A stretch of DNA of 18,960 nt from Streptosporangiaceae bacterium (lineage in GTDB: Bacteria > Actinomycetota > Actinomycetes > Streptosporangiales > Streptosporangiaceae): the NCBI GenBank assembly GCA_030041195.1, contig JASHOI010000004.1:1-18960 (forward strand), read 5' to 3'. Under the pieces are notes generated by a model. That model saw only the letters and a program-made list of their open reading frames with translations, ran no database searches and was not told where the DNA came from. The position numbers and the translations under genes are program-made. Positions 15,672-18,960 of this stretch are shown here, one piece after another. The stretch's first letter is position 1; each line of letters starts with the position of its first letter.

Positions 15672-16526
15672 TCAAGGCCGGCGGTAGAGTTCGGCCAGCA
15701 TGGCGATGGCCGCGTGCGTCGAGGGATGCGGGTCGTGCCGCCGCCAGATCACCCGCACCGCGATCGGCGGGGCGTCGCGCAACGGCCGGAACACGACGCC
15801 GTCGCGCCGGTACTGGGCCGTGGTTCCCTCGGGCGTGATCCCGATGACGCCGCCGGCCGCGATGACCGCGAGCCAGTCGTCGATGTCGCGGGTGTCCTGG
15901 ATGTCGGGCCGCGCACCCTCGGGCCACAGCTCCGGCGTCGTGGTCCCGGTGCGCCGGTCCACCAGCACGGTCCGGTCCGCAATCTCGCCGAGCCGGACCG
16001 AACGCCTCCGGGCCCAGGGGTCATCGGCGGCCAGCGCGCAGTAGCGCCGCTCGTGGCCGACGATCGCGCTGTCGAAGCGCCGGGCGTCGACCGCGGTGCG
16101 CATCACCGCGATGTCGCACAGGCCCTCGGCCAGCCCGCCGGTCGCCGAGTTCGTGCGGATGAGCTGCAGTTCCACGTCCGGGTACCGGGCGGCCCACCGG
16201 CGCTGGAACTCGCGGGTGTGCCGGCCCATCGCCGCCCACGCGTGCCCGATCCGGAGCCGGGTGTGGCCGGTGGTCGCCTCGGCGACCAGGTTGTCCGCGG
16301 CGGCGAGCACCTGCCTGGCCTGGGCAAGGGCGTGCACACCGGCCGTGGTTGGGGTGACGGACCGGCTGGTGCGGTGCAGCAGCCGGACCCCCGGGACCCG
16401 CTCGAGCGCGATCAGGTTCCGTGACACCGCGGCCTGCGAGATGCCGAGCTCGATCGCGGCGTCGGTGAAGCTGCCCGAGTCCACGATCGCGACCAGGCAG
16501 CGCAGGTGCCGCAGCTCTAGATCCAT
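15672..16526 (-). CDS. LysR-family transcriptional regulator
   Basis: A 284-residue regulator. The N-terminal helix-turn-helix is obvious: LRHLRCLVAIVDSGSFTDAAIELGISQAAVSRNLIALE, about residues 5-42, then GVRLLHRTSRSVTPTTAG. A type-2 periplasmic-binding-like effector domain follows from residue ~90. It lies divergent from the EamA exporter across 68 bp, the classic LysR arrangement, so it most likely senses a compound exported or handled by that transporter and also controls itself. The upstream sequence has no good Shine-Dalgarno, but TATACG 8 nt ahead of the ATG would fit a very short or absent leader. The family and start are well supported; the effector is unknown. Confidence 0.9.
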   Translation of the reverse strand: MDLELRHLRCLVAIVDSGSFTDAAIELGISQAAVSRNLIALERVPGVRLLHRTSRSVTPTTAGVHALAQARQVLAAADNLVAEATTGHTRLRIGHAWAAMGRHTREFQRRWAARYPDVELQLIRTNSATGGLAEGLCDIAVMRTAVDARRFDSAIVGHERRYCALAADDPWARRRSVRLGEIADRTVLVDRRTGTTTPELWPEGARPDIQDTRDIDDWLAVIAAGGVIGITPEGTTAQYRRDGVVFRPLRDAPPIAVRVIWRRHDPHPSTHAAIAMLAELYRRP

Positions 16527-16553
16527 AATCCAAGCGTATAGCTGCGCTCATCT

Positions 16554-16568
16554 ATGCATTTTGCGCAT
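16554..16568. promoter_or_regulatory. Candidate LysR-type box (T-N11-A) in the divergent promoter
   Basis: ATGC (16554-16557) and GCAT (16565-16568) form a small dyad holding T16555-N11-A16567, the consensus spacing of LysR-family sites. It sits in the middle of the 68-bp LysR/EamA gap, where it could control both genes. A TGCGC/GCGCA pair (16543-16547, 16563-16567) surrounds it. Confidence 0.4.
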
Positions 16569-16594
16569 GTGGTCTTAGGACCCAGACTGCTGCC

Positions 16595-17701
16595 ATGACC
16601 ACCACGACGCCCGAGCGGCAGCCGAGCGCCACCGCGGCCGACCGGCAGCACGGGCAGCTCACCGGGGTCGCCCTGATGACCGGCAGCGCCCTGTCTGTTC
16701 AGTTCGGCGCGGCAACGGCAGCGCTCGCCTTCCCGGTGCTCGGGCCCGCCGGGGTGGTCGCGGTCCGCCAGTGGGTGGCCGGCGCCGTGCTGCTGGGCTC
16801 GGTGCGGCCGAAGTTCCGCTCGTTCACCCGGCGGCAGTGGCGCCCGGTGCTGGCGCTCGCGCTGATCTTCGCGGTGATGAACTTGTCCCTGTACACGGCG
16901 ATCGACACGATCGGGCTGGGCCTCGCGGTGACGCTCGAGTTCCTCGGCCCGCTGTCGGTGGCGCTGCTGGCATCGCGCCGTGCCCTTGACCTCGGCTGCG
17001 CGCTGGCCGCCGCGGCCGCCGTCGTCGTGCTGGCCAGGCCACAGCCAACCACCGACTACGCAGGCATCGGCCTGGCTTTGCTGGCCGCGGCCTGCTGGGC
17101 CGGCTACATCCTCGTCAACCGGGTCGTGGGCGCGCGGCTGCCCGGCTCCCAGGGGCCGGCTGCCGCGGCCACGCTGTCGGCGATGCTGTACGTGCCGGTC
17201 GGCATCTGGGCCCTGACCAGCCACCCGGTGACCGCGGTCGCGCTCGGCCGCGCGGCCACCGCGGGCGTGCTGTGCTCGGCGGTCCCGATGGTCGCCGACG
17301 TGCTCGCGCTGCGCCGGGTTCCGGCCAGGTTCTACGCCGTGTTCATGAGCGTGAATCCCCTGTTCGCCGCGCTGACCGGGCTCGTGGTTCTCGGCCAGTC
17401 ACTGCAGCCCGCCGACTGGCTCGCGATCACCGTCATCGTCGCCGCCAACGCGGTCACGATCAGCACCGGTGGGCGGCGGTTTCGAGCAGAACGTAGACGT
17501 CCGTGCGCCGCTTCGCGGGGTCCTCGTCCCAGTCGCCGTAGACTTCCCAGTTCACTCCCGCTGGCCGGCGCCCGCTGCCGGCGCACCACGAGTCCAGAGC
17601 CGCGTACGCGGGAGCCATGGCGGAATACTCGCCGTAGTGGGCCACCGTGGCCACCTCGCCCGAGGGCGTCGACACGTGCCGGACCGGGCCGCGATCGGTG
17701 A
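16595..17701 (+). CDS. EamA-family (DMT) inner-membrane transporter with anomalous C-terminus
   Basis: Ten hydrophobic segments over residues 22-290 in two similar halves (EamA repeats) mark an RhtA-like metabolite exporter of the drug/metabolite transporter superfamily. Such proteins export threonine, homoserine or similar compounds. The substrate is unknown. The core ends near residue 290 (ITVIVAANAVTIS), about the normal family length. From there the frame continues 78 residues of Arg/Pro/Ser-rich, non-membrane sequence to a stop at 17701, antisense to the GyrI-like gene. That tail is compositionally like a shadow frame, so the native stop may be lost and the tail not functional. The start has an AGGA site 14 nt away, a little long. 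A LysR gene is divergent. Confidence 0.85.
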   Translation: MTTTTPERQPSATAADRQHGQLTGVALMTGSALSVQFGAATAALAFPVLGPAGVVAVRQWVAGAVLLGSVRPKFRSFTRRQWRPVLALALIFAVMNLSLYTAIDTIGLGLAVTLEFLGPLSVALLASRRALDLGCALAAAAAVVVLARPQPTTDYAGIGLALLAAACWAGYILVNRVVGARLPGSQGPAAAATLSAMLYVPVGIWALTSHPVTAVALGRAATAGVLCSAVPMVADVLALRRVPARFYAVFMSVNPLFAALTGLVVLGQSLQPADWLAITVIVAANAVTISTGGRRFRAERRRPCAASRGPRPSRRRLPSSLPLAGARCRRTTSPEPRTREPWRNTRRSGPPWPPRPRASTRAGPGRDR

Positions 17702-17927
17702 AGTCGGTGAGCGCTTCGACACCGGCGTCGATCCGCAGCGTGCCATCGGCACGATTGTGATAGATCACGACGTTGTGCCCGGTGCGTACGCCCTGCTCCC
17801 GCAGCACCGGCCAGACCAGGTCCAGCAGGCGCACGATGTCGGCACCAAGCTGCTGGCGAGCGGTTGCCGCATCGGCCGCCGCGAGCATCCGCGAGGCAAC
17901 CCGTTCGGTGCGGACCACGTACGGCAC
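17460..17927 (-). CDS. GyrI-like / AraC effector-binding-domain protein
   Basis: A 155-residue, single-domain protein resembling the GyrI-like small-molecule-binding fold: the effector-binding domain of BmrR- and Rob-type regulators, here without a DNA-binding domain. Visible signatures are the central VATVAHYGEYSAMAPAYAAL helix region (about residues 92-111) and the terminal WEVYGDWDEDPAKRRTDVYVLL (126-147). These proteins bind, and sometimes hydrolyse, cationic or lipophilic compounds, but no partner is certain. It starts with GTG 17927, 11 nt after the preceding gene's stop, so it is likely translated as the second gene of that pair. Its last 242 nt overlap the EamA gene tail on the other strand. 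Confidence 0.8.
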   Translation of the reverse strand: MPYVVRTERVASRMLAAADAATARQQLGADIVRLLDLVWPVLREQGVRTGHNVVIYHNRADGTLRIDAGVEALTDFTDRGPVRHVSTPSGEVATVAHYGEYSAMAPAYAALDSWCAGSGRRPAGVNWEVYGDWDEDPAKRRTDVYVLLETAAHRC

Positions 17928-17938
17928 GACCGCGGACG

Positions 17939-18331
17939 CTACCAGGGCGGCGCGGCGCCGGTCAGGTCAAACTGCCGCTCGGCTTGGGGTTCGGGCAGCG
18001 AAACGGCGCTCGCGGCCGGCGCGGGCTTCGGCTTGCGCGGTTTGCGCGCATCCGCGCCACCGCCCCGGCCGCGGTACACGAGCAGGCCGTTGACGGGGTC
18101 GGGCACGGAGTCCAGGGCCGCACGTACGGCCGGCAGGTCGCGGAAGGCCTGCCACTGCTGCTCGGTCTCGAACAGGACCTCGAAGATCACGCCCCAGGTT
18201 CCGGCGTGCCAGGCTCCGTCGATGGCGCCGTTGGTCAGCGCAGCCTCAATCAGGGCCGAGTCGTGCTGCTCCTGCCACCGGAAAGCCGACAGCTCACCGT
18301 GCAACACCTCGACCGACCACCACTCGGCCAT
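17939..18331 (-). CDS. Conserved hypothetical protein, 130 residues
   Basis: The first ~88 residues look like a compact soluble domain rich in Trp and His (AEWWSVEVLHGELSAFRWQE; AFRDLPAVRAALDSVPDPVNGLLVYRGRGG), a pattern I recall from actinobacterial hypothetical proteins of unknown function. The last ~40 residues are Lys/Pro/Ala-rich and probably disordered. There is no signal peptide or membrane segment. ATG 18331 has no Shine-Dalgarno. Instead TACTAT lies 7 nt ahead of it, the spacing expected for a leaderless mRNA. It forms a two-gene unit with the GyrI-like gene and is divergent from the PadR gene. Confidence 0.72.
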   Translation of the reverse strand: MAEWWSVEVLHGELSAFRWQEQHDSALIEAALTNGAIDGAWHAGTWGVIFEVLFETEQQWQAFRDLPAVRAALDSVPDPVNGLLVYRGRGGGADARKPRKPKPAPAASAVSLPEPQAERQFDLTGAAPPW

Positions 18332-18338
18332 AGTGAAG

Positions 18339-18344
18339 ATAGTA
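18339..18344 (-). promoter_or_regulatory. -10 element for a leaderless hypothetical-protein transcript
   Basis: TACTAT (minus strand) with 7 nt to the ATG places a transcription start at or next to the A of ATG. No TTGACA-like -35 is seen at 17 bp. Confidence 0.45.
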
Positions 18345-18391
18345 CGTCTTTTACCACAAACCGTCCCCCCACGATTCGCGCGCTGACCGGG

Positions 18392-18420
18392 TTGAGCCGC
18401 GTAGCCCTAACGGTTATAGT
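18392..18420 (+). promoter_or_regulatory. Sigma-70-like promoter of the PadR gene
   Basis: TTGAGC (18392-18397), 17-bp spacer, TATAGT (18415-18420). Both hexamers and the spacing fit the housekeeping promoter. The start site would be near 18427, inside the second operator arm. Confidence 0.6.
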
Positions 18421-18437
18421 AAAACCTAACCGTTAGG
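18406..18437. promoter_or_regulatory. Perfect 11-bp inverted repeat, likely PadR operator
   Basis: CCTAACGGTTA (18406-18416) and TAACCGTTAGG (18427-18437) are exact reverse complements with a 10-nt spacer, centre-to-centre 21 bp, two helical turns. Each arm also contains a near-palindrome TAAC(G/C)GTTA. The arms overlap the -10 element and the predicted start site, ideal for repression of the following PadR gene and perhaps of the divergent pair. Confidence 0.7.
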
Positions 18438-18450
18438 AATGGAGCACCCG

Positions 18451-18960
18451 GTGCAGCAGGAAGTCGTGCTGGCCATGCTGGCCAAAGAGCCGTCGTCGGG
18501 TTCCCGGCTGCGCGCCCGGCTGAACGACGCGCTCGGCCCCCTCGGCGAGGACGTGAACGACGGGCAGATCTACGTCACCCTCTCCCGGCTGGAGAAGGCC
18601 GGGTTCATCGTCCGCCAGGGGACAGGAGGGCCGGAGGCGGGCCGCAAGATCTATGAGCTCACCGCGGCCGGCCAGGAGCGGGTCGCCGAATGGCTCTCCG
18701 AGGTCAGCTGGCCAAAGCCCGACCTCGCCGAGTTTCACCTGAAGCTCGTCGCCGCGGCCCAGGCCGGGCTCGCGGATCCGGTAAGCATCGTCGACGCCCA
18801 GCGCCGGGAGTTGCTCCGGCGCCTCTGGGATGTGCAGCGGGCGGCGATGGCCGAACCCGATGGATCACAGGCCGGCCTGCTGCTCGAGGGCATCGTGCTG
18901 CGGCTGCAAGCCGACCTGCGCTGGCTGGAAGCGTGTGAACGCGCCTGGATGGATCGGAGA
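18451..18960 (+). CDS. PadR-family transcriptional regulator (runs off right edge)
   Basis: Open for 170 codons to the window end. The N-terminal winged helix reads VVLAMLAKEPSSG (about residues 5-17) then NDGQIYVTLSRLEKAGFI (about 34-51), the recognition helix typical of PadR. The helical C-terminal part (FHLKLVAAAQAGL onward) resembles the dimerising domain of the longer PadR-s1 type. GTG 18451 has GGAG 6 nt upstream and fits the family N-terminus. ATG 18439, in frame, has its AGGA directly abutting and is less likely. PadR proteins commonly repress themselves and a nearby exporter or stress gene, released by phenolic or other small ligands. The overlapping inverted repeat supports autoregulation. 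Confidence 0.88.
   Translation, partial: MQQEVVLAMLAKEPSSGSRLRARLNDALGPLGEDVNDGQIYVTLSRLEKAGFIVRQGTGGPEAGRKIYELTAAGQERVAEWLSEVSWPKPDLAEFHLKLVAAAQAGLADPVSIVDAQRRELLRRLWDVQRAAMAEPDGSQAGLLLEGIVLRLQADLRWLEACERAWMDRR

Noticed and set aside
18433..18738. 101-codon minus-strand frame at the right edge
   Set aside because: Antisense to the PadR gene, which has an intact winged-helix motif, a promoter and an operator.
1..18960. tRNA/rRNA genes, CRISPR arrays, insertion sequences, attachment sites
   Set aside because: Looked for by eye on both strands; no cloverleaf-like, regularly repeated, transposase or integrase sequence was found.

Overview
The window is high-GC DNA with GTG starts, short intergenic gaps and few Shine-Dalgarno-poor or leaderless genes, typical of Actinomycetota. 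The gene families (NB-ARC/TPR protein, IclR, LysR and PadR regulators, MetE-like protein, Tat-exported protein) suggest a large-genome soil or filamentous actinomycete. The genus cannot be fixed from the sequence. No rRNA, tRNA, CRISPR array, integrase or insertion sequence was seen, and this looks like chromosomal accessory and metabolic DNA.

Layout. (1) 1-147: start of a Tat-exported protein reading off the left edge on the minus strand. (2) 417-2850, plus strand: an MFS exporter, then msrB and msrA overlapping as ATGA, giving a methionine-sulfoxide repair pair. (3) 2875-5088, minus: a 737-residue NB-ARC-like protein with six TPR repeats spaced exactly 42 residues. (4) 5326-6891, minus: an APC amino-acid permease ending in a hairpin. 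Then comes a 686-bp gene-free stretch, then 7578-8741, minus: a MetE-like methyltransferase with a complete zinc-ligand set. (5) 8835-9695, minus: a beta-propeller protein divergent from a stand-alone D12-class DNA adenine methyltransferase (9817-10866, plus). (6) 10964-12115, plus: a monomeric sarcosine oxidase/N-methyltryptophan oxidase-family flavoprotein, convergent with a small membrane protein (12134-12424, minus). (7) 12707-15628: an IclR regulator divergent from an acylating acetaldehyde dehydrogenase and a 4-hydroxy-2-oxovalerate aldolase. These two form the channelled last step of meta-cleavage pathways, here without the hydratase. A strong hairpin separates them from (8), a LysR regulator (15672-16526, minus) divergent from an EamA-type exporter (16595, plus). 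(9) 17460-18331, minus: a hypothetical protein and a GyrI-like effector-binding protein in a tight pair, divergent from a PadR-family regulator (18451 to the right edge, plus). The PadR promoter carries a perfect 11-bp inverted repeat.

No entirely new system is proven here. The best leads are the PadR operator/promoter, a possible coupled leader peptide before the aldehyde dehydrogenase, the EamA gene whose C-terminus runs 242 nt antisense into the GyrI-like gene, the orphan adenine methyltransferase paired with a beta-propeller gene, and several enzymes with changed key residues (MsrB, sarcosine-oxidase-like protein, NB-ARC P-loop). All functional names come from recalled family motifs, not searches.
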